This document shows, piece by piece, positions 56,357-64,000 of a stretch of 64,000 nucleotides of DNA; position 1 is the stretch's first letter; every line of letters starts with the position of its first letter. The stretch is from positions 4,216,001 through 4,280,000 of the forward strand of contig NZ_CP080419.1 of NCBI RefSeq assembly GCF_019457595.1. The letters are read 5' to 3'. Source of the DNA: Shewanella psychrotolerans. GTDB lineage: Bacteria > Pseudomonadota > Gammaproteobacteria > Enterobacterales > Shewanellaceae. The position numbers and the translations under genes are program-made. The notes beneath the pieces are model-generated. The model did no database searches. It was not told the origin of the DNA and worked only from the letters and a program-made list of their open reading frames with translations.

Positions 56357-57364
56357 TCACGACTTTCCATTTGCTTGTTTTAATAACAGTTCGGCTTTGG
56401 CTCCGAGATAAACATAAATCCCTAATCCCACCAGCAAGCCCACTACCGCAAACATCATTAAGATCGCTGGCTGCACATATTTCATCTCTCCCAGAGACGC
56501 CTTAAACATGGTCAGTAGAGCCTCAATTGAGATAGCAATTAAGATGGTTGAGATAAAGCGAGTAATGGTGCGCCGTGTCGAGCTATGACGAAAGATATCT
56601 TTATGCATCAACACCTCCTCTTCGAGGATGGTTTTACCCAAGTCGAATACCGCTAACGCTAAGGTGATAAAGATAATGATCCCGAAGGGTTTTATCGAAC
56701 CGCTGGGCACGACTCCTTGAGAGAGCAGCTCAACAATATCGACTGCAGCCATGCTAATTAACACCATCACCATGATAAACAGCCCAAGCACCAGAGCACT
56801 ATATACCCCTTTAAACAACGGCGTCGCTTTACGGCGAGCACTATCCCCCATCATAAACTCGATCAATTGGGTAAGATTAACATCGACCACGATATAGCCT
56901 TGTTTGTCATCATCACCAATACGATAGGAAGCCGACAAACACAGCTTGCCGCTGGCGTTCGATAAATAGGGGTGAGTAATTTTGAGTGACTCGACCTGCT
57001 GGGTCTTGGAAAAATAGGGTCTGTGACTGCGGTTAAGATTCCTGCCTACAGGGACAGCCTGCACCACACGATTGATAATCGCCACATTGTCGCTTATCTG
57101 CATTCCGCTACCATCGAGTACATAAAGCAGTTCGATAAAGGGGTAGCTATTTGCCATCTCAGCCATCGCCCGCACTCGGATACCGGGATCGGATAGCATC
57201 ACAGGATCACTAATCCCCACTAGAATCGACTCCAATAACTCTTTTACCAGTTGTTCATGTTCATGATATCGCTCAATCACGCTCAAATAGCTCATCGCGG
57301 CCATAGTATAGTCTGCTCCCAATTCGATAACTGGAAGAAATACTGCAACTATGACGCCAACCAC
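56357..57364 (-). CDS. Cache/PDC-like sensor protein with four C-terminal membrane helices
   Basis: A 335-residue protein. After a short hydrophobic N-terminus comes a likely extracytoplasmic PDC/cache region (about 30-175; IELLYVLDGSGMQISDN, RSHRPYFSKTQQ, LSASYRIGDDDKQGYIVVDVNL) and then four membrane helices (about 190-325). No kinase, GGDEF or methyl-accepting domain follows, so it is a sensor without its own output. The GTG start at 57364 is uncertain; ATG at 57304 is possible. Signal and partner unknown. Confidence 0.72.
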   Translation of the reverse strand: MVGVIVAVFLPVIELGADYTMAAMSYLSVIERYHEHEQLVKELLESILVGISDPVMLSDPGIRVRAMAEMANSYPFIELLYVLDGSGMQISDNVAIINRVVQAVPVGRNLNRSHRPYFSKTQQVESLKITHPYLSNASGKLCLSASYRIGDDDKQGYIVVDVNLTQLIEFMMGDSARRKATPLFKGVYSALVLGLFIMVMVLISMAAVDIVELLSQGVVPSGSIKPFGIIIFITLALAVFDLGKTILEEEVLMHKDIFRHSSTRRTITRFISTILIAISIEALLTMFKASLGEMKYVQPAILMMFAVVGLLVGLGIYVYLGAKAELLLKQANGKS

Positions 57365-57643
57365 TATCGGCTAATCATTGATGACATAAAAATGCCGTTT
57401 AAAACTGAGCTAAAGGCCTTGCGGTAGGGCTTAACTACGAATCTAAAACAGAGCCAATCGACGTCGCCAAAGGTCAAAATCAATGGTTTCATGTAACTCA
57501 ACCTTGGAGGTTGCCAAGATATTCCATAAAACGCACCAAAACAGGGCGAAAACCGAGCCCCATGACCAAAGCAGCCATAAAATATGGTCATCAAAAATAC
57601 GTTATGACGACCACGACTTTATGTTTGCATCACTTTAATCACA
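57365..57643 (-). other. Intergenic stretch with an ORF-like dispersed-repeat candidate
   Basis: A minus-strand frame (57364-57594, 76 codons) reads GARFSPCFGAFYGISWQPPR and LTFGDVDWLCFRFVVKPYRK, a phrase I associate with short sequences repeated in Shewanella genomes. It has no ribosome site and an odd composition for a protein. It is more likely a dispersed repeat than a gene. Confidence 0.4.
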
Positions 57644-58807
57644 TTACTTTTCCGCTTCAAAGGTCGCTAGGCGGTCTGAATATTTTTGCGTCCAAAAAGG
57701 ATGATTAGTATGCTTAAGCGCTAGCTTTTCATACTCTATCGCCTTATCAAACTGCTTCATCTTTCCGTAAGCCCCCGCCAAGGCATCATGAGCTGTATGG
57801 GAATCGGGATTAGCCGCAACGGCAGCTTGATATACAGACAGACCTCTAACTGAATCAATCGCAAATTCGGCATCAGCTAAGGCGATAAGAGAATCCGTAG
57901 ACGGCACCTTGAAACCATACTTCTGCTTAGACAAAAACTGATAGTGAGCAATGATGGCATCGGCACCTTGCTTTGAAACCTCTGAATCCGGTTTTAACAC
58001 TCGATGATAATCATCGAACAGCCACTCGATACCATACGCCGTCGCTAAGATTGGCTGGGTCATATAGTAACTACCATCGAAGCGCTTAATCTTATAATTG
58101 AGGGTTGTATTAGGATTAGCCTCTATTACCTGTTCGAGCAAGGCGAAATCGGCTAACTGTCTTTGTTCAAAATCGCTATCGCTGGTGCTCATCAGCAAAA
58201 ATCGAGGTTTACCTGACATTGCCGCCAGCTTCTTCGGCGCTTCTTTTACCACGTAGGCAAAATCACCACTCAGTACGGGGCTGGCGGCAAAATAGGCATT
58301 AAATAACTCGGGGCGGTTTAATAAGGTATACAGCACTAAACCAGCATTACCGGTAAAGCCATTCATGATACGAAAACCATTAGTACGATATTTAGCATCG
58401 ATAGCAGGCAACAATAACTGCTGCATAAAATCGAGTAGCTGAGTGTTGCCTTGCTCCTCAATCGCTAACGTTTTTAGCTGACCCAATGCTTTATTACCAT
58501 CTGGCGCAGTGACAATAATGGTTTCGAGCCAAGGCCAATCGCCATTATGGCTCATCCAATCATGCATACCATCGAGGTAAGCGCGACTACGGGGATGAAA
58601 GTCAAACAACACCGCATAGCGTTTATCTTTATTCTCACGATAACTAGGCGGCAAAGTGATGGTAAAAGCCATAGGCTCACGGCTAAAAGCAGACTTAACA
58701 TCTAACACCTCTATCCGTTGAAAAGGCCCACTTTCTGCCGCTGAGACGACCGCAGAACAGAGCGCAAAAACAAATAGTAATAGCGGAGCAGCAAACGATT
58801 TTGTCAT
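57644..58807 (-). CDS. Exported esterase-fold protein with C-terminal TPR, altered nucleophile
   Basis: The 387-residue protein has a signal peptide (about 1-24) and an alpha/beta-hydrolase domain of the esterase-D type (YAVLFDFHPRSRAYLDG, IIVTAPDGNK), followed by TPR-like repeats (AHDALAGAYGKMKQFDKAIEYEKLAL). In the nucleophile elbow, where G-x-S-x-G is expected, it has NGFTGNAGL, so the Ser is absent and the loop is one residue longer. It may be inactive or use another residue. ATG at 58807 (AGGGA ten bases before) chosen over a TTG three codons upstream. Confidence 0.82.
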   Translation of the reverse strand: MTKSFAAPLLLFVFALCSAVVSAAESGPFQRIEVLDVKSAFSREPMAFTITLPPSYRENKDKRYAVLFDFHPRSRAYLDGMHDWMSHNGDWPWLETIIVTAPDGNKALGQLKTLAIEEQGNTQLLDFMQQLLLPAIDAKYRTNGFRIMNGFTGNAGLVLYTLLNRPELFNAYFAASPVLSGDFAYVVKEAPKKLAAMSGKPRFLLMSTSDSDFEQRQLADFALLEQVIEANPNTTLNYKIKRFDGSYYMTQPILATAYGIEWLFDDYHRVLKPDSEVSKQGADAIIAHYQFLSKQKYGFKVPSTDSLIALADAEFAIDSVRGLSVYQAAVAANPDSHTAHDALAGAYGKMKQFDKAIEYEKLALKHTNHPFWTQKYSDRLATFEAEK

Positions 58808-59102
58808 CTTATTCAATTCCCTGAAATCTAATTAAATGAGTCAGCGTAACCCTTGTTATTCATTTTTATCTAAAATAGCTAAAACTAACTCATCACACAA
58901 TCGTCAAATGCTTGCCAAATCCAAGATAAAGCCAACAAGCCTTGCTCTCATAAGTTTAATGAGACGATACTCCGTCATTTTTTACCGATTCAATACACAT
59001 TGATTGCTAATTAAACTAGCCAACAGAGCCAATACAGCTTAGGATCTGGAGTGTAATTTAAGCTATCATTTTTAGTAATGCATTGTGGAGTAAGCCAACA
59101 TT

Positions 59103-59780
59103 ATGGGTATTCGAGCCATAGTTGTAGATACAGCAGGTACAACAACCGATCTTAACTTTATTCAGGACACCCTTTTTCCTTATTCGGCTAAGGCCCTTGC
59201 TGACTTTCTCAATGAAAATCAGAGTAATGTATTAGTCGACAATTGCATCTGTGATGTAAGAGATATCGCATTAGAACCTGACGCTTCGCTCGATCGTGTT
59301 GTCGAAATCCTCCAGCAATGGATAGCTGAAGATCGCAAAGCCACACCGCTTAAAACCCTACAAGGCCTAATCTGGAAACAGGGCTACGCTAAAGGTGAAT
59401 TTAAGGGCCACATCTTCCCTGACTTCATCGAAGCCGTAAAGGGTTTTAAGGCGCATAACGTACGTCTTTATAGCTTCTCTTCTGGGTCAGTTGATGCGCA
59501 AAAATTACTGTTTAGTCACAGCGATGGTGGCGACTTAACCCAATACTTTGATGGCCATTTCGATACCCGTACAGGTAATAAGTTGTTCAAGCAAGCATAC
59601 AGAAATATCATCAACACCATCAGCTTGGCACCTAAACAAGTGCTATTTATCTCTGATGTCATTGAAGAGCTAAAAGCGGCCGATGAAGCAGGGCTACGCA
59701 CCCTACAAATGGTGCGTGAAACGACACAACGAACTGGCGATTTTAAGCAGATCACTAGTTTTGAGCAATTAGAGATCTAG
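59103..59780 (+). CDS. mtnC: Acireductone synthase (enolase-phosphatase E1)
   Basis: A HAD-family enzyme of the methionine salvage pathway, acting on 2,3-diketo-5-methylthiopentyl-1-phosphate. The 225-residue protein has motif I VVDTAGTTTD (usual form DIEGTTS, so the second acidic residue is Ala here), the conserved PLKTLQGLIWKQGYAKGEF, motif II YSFSSGS, and DVIEELKAADEAGL. Length fits. The other salvage genes are not in the window. A terminator follows at 59802. Confidence 0.93.
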   Translation: MGIRAIVVDTAGTTTDLNFIQDTLFPYSAKALADFLNENQSNVLVDNCICDVRDIALEPDASLDRVVEILQQWIAEDRKATPLKTLQGLIWKQGYAKGEFKGHIFPDFIEAVKGFKAHNVRLYSFSSGSVDAQKLLFSHSDGGDLTQYFDGHFDTRTGNKLFKQAYRNIINTISLAPKQVLFISDVIEELKAADEAGLRTLQMVRETTQRTGDFKQITSFEQLEI

Positions 59781-59801
59781 CAGTAAATTTAGTCCTCATC
59801 C

Positions 59802-59827
59802 AAAAGGCATCTTATGATGCCTTTTTT
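59802..59827 (+). terminator. Terminator after mtnC
   Basis: Perfect arms AAAAGGCATC and GATGCCTTTT with a TTAT loop and further T residues, 21 bases after the mtnC stop. Confidence 0.85.
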
Positions 59828-59920
59828 GATCCTTCAATTGCGCTTGTTGCTTATTAAGCATACTGTTATGCTCAATCAAACAAGCGTTTAAATTTGAAAG
59901 AGCAAAAGGAAGTTAGCCCT

Positions 59921-60349
59921 GTGGAAAAATTTACCCAACAATACCCAATTCATACTTCTATCCCAGTTGCTTGGGGAGAAATGGACGCCCTACAGCACGT
60001 CAACAATGTGGTTTATTTTCGTTATTTTGAAACGGCACGCATCGACTTTTTTAACCGTTTTTTCCCTCTCGATAAGATGTACAAATCTGGTCTAGGCCCA
60101 GTGATCAGCGATAATAGTGCTCGCTATAAAAGACCCGTTACCTTCCCCGATACCCTGCATGTTGGCGTGAGCGTTAGTGATATTCAAAGCGATCGCTTTA
60201 CCATGCACTATCAAATCTTTAGTGAGCAACAGCAAGCAGTAACCACGGTTGGCTCATCGGTGGCTGTCATGTTTAATTTCAATACCAAAACTAAGGCCAA
60301 GTTAACCCCTGAACTGTTAGCCGTGTTGCGCGAGCATCAAGTTAGCTAG
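59921..60349 (+). CDS. Acyl-CoA thioesterase, 4HBT family
   Basis: A 142-residue hot-dog fold thioesterase. The motif GEMDALQHVNNVVYFRYFETAR contains the Asp of the active site and matches the YbgC/FadM-like group. I chose GTG at 59921, with AAGGAAG eight bases upstream; an earlier in-frame TTG at 59894 would add nine residues. The substrate is probably a fatty acyl-CoA, which is inference. Confidence 0.87.
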   Translation: MEKFTQQYPIHTSIPVAWGEMDALQHVNNVVYFRYFETARIDFFNRFFPLDKMYKSGLGPVISDNSARYKRPVTFPDTLHVGVSVSDIQSDRFTMHYQIFSEQQQAVTTVGSSVAVMFNFNTKTKAKLTPELLAVLREHQVS

Positions 60350-60385
60350 CCCTAGTCGACAAACATGGTGGCGGTAAAGAACAAA

Positions 60386-61459
60386 TCAAATATCTTCATT
60401 TAGCAATAGCACTACGCCACCACCGCTAAGGCCACTATTGATATTAAGCGTAATGCCCACGCCGATATTATCTAACCATGAAGACAAGGATGGCGTTTCA
60501 ATTATCCAACCCGCACCCAGCTCATAATAGTAATGAGTCCCCATTGGATCGACCACATCACCAGTAAGATCAACTCGTTTGACAAGCAACCTCATTTCAT
60601 TGCGGTTATCCCACGCATTTGGCAACTGGTAATGAAACACAAAGGCATTACTAAAACGCCCCACTTGTGGTGAAACCACCTGAGTACCATCATCGGTAAG
60701 CAGGGTTCGTCCAACAGCGTAGCGTAGTGAACTAATAAACTCCCAATTATGCCCATACCACTCACTGGCGTAGGTTAACTCTGCATTAGGGTCAAACATA
60801 AGTGCACCATAGCTCGTATTAACTAAGGCGTTGTCGATGAGGCCACTCAGCTCCTCTAAAAGGGGATCACGATACTTTAAGGTATTTTCAAGCCACAAAA
60901 ACTGACCACCCAGACCCAAAGCCAGATCCCAGTTGTTATTGATCTTATATTTCCAACGATACTGTGCAGCCAGAAGATAGCTAGTATCCTCTAGTGGACT
61001 TTGAAGTGATTTATCGTCAATTCCATCGATGCTGTCAGTGGCGCTCACATAGGAAAACCGTACACCGAAGGATCTCGTCCATTGTGGTGATAGCTTTACC
61101 TCATCGCTTGTCCAAGGAATGGTGTAACTTTTTAGTTGGCTGCGCCGACGCAAGCTCTCTTCGTCGCCAACATTAATATCGCCTATCTCACTCAAGTCGA
61201 TAAAAGAGTTGGGATTAAAATCGACAATCCCCAAGGAAATAAGGTTCGCATCGGTTAATACAATGGCACTGGCAATATCACCTTTTACTTTCGCTTCAAT
61301 CCCATTGCGCAAGTCCTCATCGACAGCATGTGCACTGGAGCCCACCCCACAGCAACAGAGCACAATGGCAAATCTGGTAAGGTAACGAGATAACCGAAAA
61401 TTGTTAGATCTACTTGTCAAAACCAATACTGACCCAATGAATAGAGTGACAACAATCAT
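60386..61459 (-). CDS. Outer-membrane beta-barrel protein (solitary autotransporter-like domain)
   Basis: The 357-residue protein has a signal peptide with a long n-region ending SSAHA and then a chain of amphipathic beta strands (FGVRFSYVSATDSI, LLAAQYRWKYKINNNWDLALGLGG, NAELTYASEWYGHNWEFISSLRYAVGR, HYYYELGAGWII) ending in a strand-like GGGVVLLLNEDI. It resembles the solitary outer-membrane autotransporter barrel family known in Vibrio and Shewanella. No passenger domain is present. The start is the first ATG with GGAAA nearby. Confidence 0.75.
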   Translation of the reverse strand: MIVVTLFIGSVLVLTSRSNNFRLSRYLTRFAIVLCCCGVGSSAHAVDEDLRNGIEAKVKGDIASAIVLTDANLISLGIVDFNPNSFIDLSEIGDINVGDEESLRRRSQLKSYTIPWTSDEVKLSPQWTRSFGVRFSYVSATDSIDGIDDKSLQSPLEDTSYLLAAQYRWKYKINNNWDLALGLGGQFLWLENTLKYRDPLLEELSGLIDNALVNTSYGALMFDPNAELTYASEWYGHNWEFISSLRYAVGRTLLTDDGTQVVSPQVGRFSNAFVFHYQLPNAWDNRNEMRLLVKRVDLTGDVVDPMGTHYYYELGAGWIIETPSLSSWLDNIGVGITLNINSGLSGGGVVLLLNEDI

Positions 61460-61577
61460 AATCTATTTCCGCCATATCGGCTCGATCAGTTCAAGGCCAG
61501 CACGAATATAGCCATAGAAAACGACAACTAAAAGCTGCTATAACAGAGGCAATACAAAATCAAACGGTTAGAACCTT

Positions 61578-61823
61578 ATGACTGAAATAGCCATTGCACA
61601 TCACGCAAAACAGCAGCAGTTTGTTATCGAGATTGAAGGTGAACAAGCGGTGTTAGAATATCATCTACAAGACGACCAAATTGATTTTTCACGAACTTAT
61701 GTCCCCGAAACCTTACGCGGTAAGGGGCTAGCAGAGCGTTTAGTCGCACACGGATTACGCTGGGCGAAGGAGCAACAATATCAAATAACCGCAAGCTGCT
61801 GGTACGTGCAGAAATTTATTTAA
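61578..61823 (+). CDS. Small GNAT-type N-acetyltransferase (YjdJ-like)
   Basis: The 81-residue protein carries YVPETLRGKGLAERLVAHGLRWA, the acetyl-CoA binding motif of small GNAT proteins, and matches the YjdJ-like group in length and N-terminal beta strands. Substrate unknown. Convergent with the thioesterase gene at 61866, with a hairpin between. Confidence 0.85.
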   Translation: MTEIAIAHHAKQQQFVIEIEGEQAVLEYHLQDDQIDFSRTYVPETLRGKGLAERLVAHGLRWAKEQQYQITASCWYVQKFI

Positions 61824-61855
61824 GCTTATGTAACCTGAACCTAGGTTACATAAGC
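61824..61855. terminator. Perfect 13-bp inverted repeat between convergent genes
   Basis: GCTTATGTAACCT and AGGTTACATAAGC are perfect inverse copies around the loop GAACCT, filling the gap between two convergent genes. No T-run, so terminator function is likely but not proven. Confidence 0.6.
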
Positions 61856-61865
61856 AGCATTCAGA

Positions 61866-62270
61866 CTACTCGCCAGTCAGTTTTTGTAGCGTCAGCTTAA
61901 TATGTTCAGGTATAGCTTGGCTCTTCTCTTCACTGTAATCGTAATGCACCAGTGTTGTCTGCGCCTCGGCAGTTTTTTTGCCACCTTGCCAACATTGTTG
62001 AGTGATTTCAAAGCTGCTATTGCCCACCCGACTTATCCAAGATTTCAATTCAACAGGTTTACCGTAATGGGTTGGTAACGCATAGGCGATAGTAAACCCC
62101 GCAACAATTAGGTTCCACCTTGCTATCTCAAGGCCGGGGTTAAATATCTCAAAAATGGGCTCACGACCGGCCTCAAACCAAACTGGAATCACGGTATTAT
62201 TGATATGGCCTAGACCATCCGTCTCGTTAAATCGCGGTTGAAGAGTTAGGGTAAAAAAGGTCTCTGACAC
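61866..62270 (-). CDS. Acyl-CoA thioesterase, 4HBT family
   Basis: The 134-residue protein has RFNETDGLGHINNTVIPVWFEAGREPIF, the active-site region of YbgC-type hot-dog thioesterases with the Asp in NETDGLGH. It is a second member of the family within 2 kb, facing the first. Its substrate is not known. Confidence 0.85.
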   Translation of the reverse strand: MSETFFTLTLQPRFNETDGLGHINNTVIPVWFEAGREPIFEIFNPGLEIARWNLIVAGFTIAYALPTHYGKPVELKSWISRVGNSSFEITQQCWQGGKKTAEAQTTLVHYDYSEEKSQAIPEHIKLTLQKLTGE

Positions 62271-62376
62271 AGGGAAGCCCTCAGTAAATATGCAATTTTA
62301 TTTTTGATTGTGCAGCAGACGGTAACGGAGAACGGTTGATGATGCAATATCGACTTTAAGGTTGGCTTTAAGCCAT

Positions 62377-62405
62377 AAAAAAGGATGCCGCAGCACCCTT
62401 TTTTC
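62377..62405 (-). terminator. Terminator of the acyl-CoA ligase gene
   Basis: On the minus strand AAAAGGGTGCTGCGGCATCCTTTTTT forms a hairpin with one mismatch and a T-run, just after the ligase stop. Confidence 0.7.
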
Positions 62406-62429
62406 TATTTTACTGAACCTGAAATCGGC

Positions 62430-64000
62430 TTACTTACCGTACATAGCATTAATTTCACTGGCATATTTATGATAAATCATCTTACGGCGCAGCTTCATGG
62501 TTGGCGTTATTAACCCCGCTTCCATAGAGAAAGCCTCCGGTAGCAAAGTAAACTTTTTAATCTTCTCAAAGCCCGCGAGCTCTGCTTGCAAAGTCTTAAG
62601 GCGCTGCTCAAAATGTTCAACCACATAGGTATGACGTAGCAACTCCATTGGTGACTCATAACGCAGACCTTTATCTTTTGCCCATGCTTCTAACGATTCA
62701 TATGCAGGTACGATCAACGCGGTAACATAGTTCTTGGCATCGGCAATAATCGCGACTTGCTCGATAAATGGACAACAACCCACTTTACCCTCAACACGCT
62801 GCGGAGCGATATATTTACCATTAGAGGTTTTCATCAACTCTTTAATGCGATCTGTGATAAACAGATTACCGTGGGCATCAAACTGTCCAGCATCACCGGT
62901 TTTTAGCCATCCATCTTCGAATGCTTCTAGGGTTTCCTGCGGGCGATTGTAATAACCTCGCATAACCGTATTACCGCGAACTAAGATCTCGTTGTCGTTA
63001 CCTAGTTTAATCTCTACTTCAGGTAAAATTTTCCCGTTTGAGCCCGCAACACGATTGTTAAGGGTGTTACAGGTAACCGTTGCCGTCGTTTCGGTCATAC
63101 CGTAACCACACAGCACAGGCACATCGATGGCGTGGAAAAAGCTAGCCACATTTTGATCTAATGCAGCGCCGCCACAAGGCATAAACTTTAACCGTCCACC
63201 CAGTACTTGCTGCAACTTACTAAACACTAACTTATGTGCCAGTTTGTACTGCAAACTTAACCATGCAGAGCCTTGAGCATTGCCTTGGTTTACCTCGAAC
63301 TGACGCTCACCCACAGCCATTGCCCACGCAAATAACTTCTGTCTTGTCGATGGTGCCTTAGCAACCTTGTCTTGTACTGCGCTATACACTTTCTCCAGAA
63401 AACGCGGCACTACGCACAAGGTGTGTGGCTTAATATCGACAATGGCTTCTTTTACTGCCATAGGATCTTGCAAATACACATTGTGCCCACCACGGCATAA
63501 CACGTAGAAACTCCAGCCACGCTCAAACACGTGACTCAGAGGTAAGAAAGCCAGCGAAACGTCCCCTTGAGTAAAGGGCAACACGGTATCGTGCTGACGA
63601 ACCATTGATGCGATGTTTCGACAATCTAGCATCACTCCCTTAGGGTCTCCAGTGGTGCCAGAGGTGTAGATAAGCGTTAACAGATCATCGAGAGAGGTTT
63701 GCTGTAAACGCTGCTCAAGTTCATCGGTGATCCTTGCTGGGTGTGAAAGCTTCAACAATGAATCAAAGTGGCAATGTAGCTTATTGTCCACAAGTTTCAC
63801 TTCACGATCGAATACCACTATGCGCGTTAAGGAAGGGCATAAATCGGCAAGTTCACAGGCCATCTTGTATTGCGTAGTGTCACCGACAAAAATCAGCTTA
63901 GCTCCTGCATCATCGACAATATAGCGCGCCTGCTCGATTGTGCTAGTTGGGTACACTGGAACTACAACGGCTTTGGCCTTAAGCGCACCGACATCAGCGC
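62430..64000 (-). CDS. Long-chain fatty acid-CoA ligase, 3' part (5' end outside window)
   Basis: An AMP-forming acyl-CoA synthetase. The frame is open to the window edge, where it reads GALKAKAVVVPVYPTST, so the first Met seen at 63956 is internal. Motifs present: LIYTSGTTGDPKGVMLDC (P-loop), FLPLSHVFERGWSFYVL, CGYGMTETTATV, LKTGDAGQFDAHGNLFITDRIKELMKTSNGKYIAP. The type resembles FACS of the YngI/FadD15 group rather than E. coli FadD. Substrate not determinable. Confidence 0.9.
   Translation of the reverse strand, partial: ADVGALKAKAVVVPVYPTSTIEQARYIVDDAGAKLIFVGDTTQYKMACELADLCPSLTRIVVFDREVKLVDNKLHCHFDSLLKLSHPARITDELEQRLQQTSLDDLLTLIYTSGTTGDPKGVMLDCRNIASMVRQHDTVLPFTQGDVSLAFLPLSHVFERGWSFYVLCRGGHNVYLQDPMAVKEAIVDIKPHTLCVVPRFLEKVYSAVQDKVAKAPSTRQKLFAWAMAVGERQFEVNQGNAQGSAWLSLQYKLAHKLVFSKLQQVLGGRLKFMPCGGAALDQNVASFFHAIDVPVLCGYGMTETTATVTCNTLNNRVAGSNGKILPEVEIKLGNDNEILVRGNTVMRGYYNRPQETLEAFEDGWLKTGDAGQFDAHGNLFITDRIKELMKTSNGKYIAPQRVEGKVGCCPFIEQVAIIADAKNYVTALIVPAYESLEAWAKDKGLRYESPMELLRHTYVVEHFEQRLKTLQAELAGFEKIKKFTLLPEAFSMEAGLITPTMKLRRKMIYHKYASEINAMYGK

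Overview
The window reads as chromosome of a marine gammaproteobacterium, most likely Shewanella. This rests on gene content and order: two copies of an E. coli-like housekeeping backbone (polA-spf-engB-csrC-yihI-hemN and rrn-yrdA-yrdB-aroE-tsaC-smg-dprA-def-fmt-rsmB-trkA), a HutC-controlled histidine-degradation cluster, and an M6 protease with a GlyGly-CTERM tail. Composition looks moderate in GC and even, apart from a few AT-rich gaps. The assignment to Shewanella is inference from recognised protein families, not from a database search.

Layout. 1-9.6 kb: 3' part of polA, the Spot 42 RNA, engB, a dihaem cytochrome c4, a GGA-rich CsrB/CsrC-type RNA, a methyltransferase-like protein, yihI, a DUF2489 protein, hemN and adenosine deaminase. 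9.8-16.5 kb: a DUF885 lipoprotein, an alpha/beta hydrolase, a PAS-GGDEF-EAL signalling protein and an IS630-type element whose transposase is split by a frameshift. 16.6-22.2 kb: a complete rRNA operon on the minus strand (16S-23S-5S-tRNA-Asp) with two promoters, boxA elements and a terminator. 22.3-30 kb: yrdA, yrdB, aroE, a truncated globin, hemF, tsaC, a topA-like zinc-ribbon protein, smg, dprA and a LysM protein. 29.8-37.8 kb: def-fmt-rsmB-trkA-trkH, then rlmF, a FliL-like protein and ubiC. 37.8-49.2 kb: exported M6 protease, MarC family protein, a ZIP-like/permease fusion, NRDE protein, small exported proteins, acyltransferase, LysE exporter, YbdG-like MscS channel and two envelope proteins. 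49.4-55 kb: hutH-hutU, hutC and hutI around a perfect HutC-type operator. 55-64 kb: accessory material (nested inverted repeats, small proteins, a gene remnant, an orphan cache-domain membrane protein, an esterase-fold/TPR protein), then mtnC, thioesterases, an outer-membrane barrel protein and the 3' part of an acyl-CoA ligase.

How it works together. The first block couples replication and ribosome assembly genes to two regulatory RNAs: Spot 42 (carbon catabolite control) and a CsrA-sponge RNA. The second housekeeping block holds translation initiation and maturation functions (def, fmt, rsmB, tsaC) next to an rRNA operon, with potassium uptake (trkA, trkH) at its end. Haem synthesis appears in both oxygen-independent (hemN) and oxygen-dependent (hemF) forms, fitting a facultative anaerobe rich in cytochromes. 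I found no defence island, CRISPR array, prophage or biosynthetic cluster. The most useful leads are the two RNA genes, a dprA whose conserved N-terminus precedes its first ATG, the altered-site ZIP/permease fusion, the structured repeats, and the degraded or divergent proteins near 55-59 kb.
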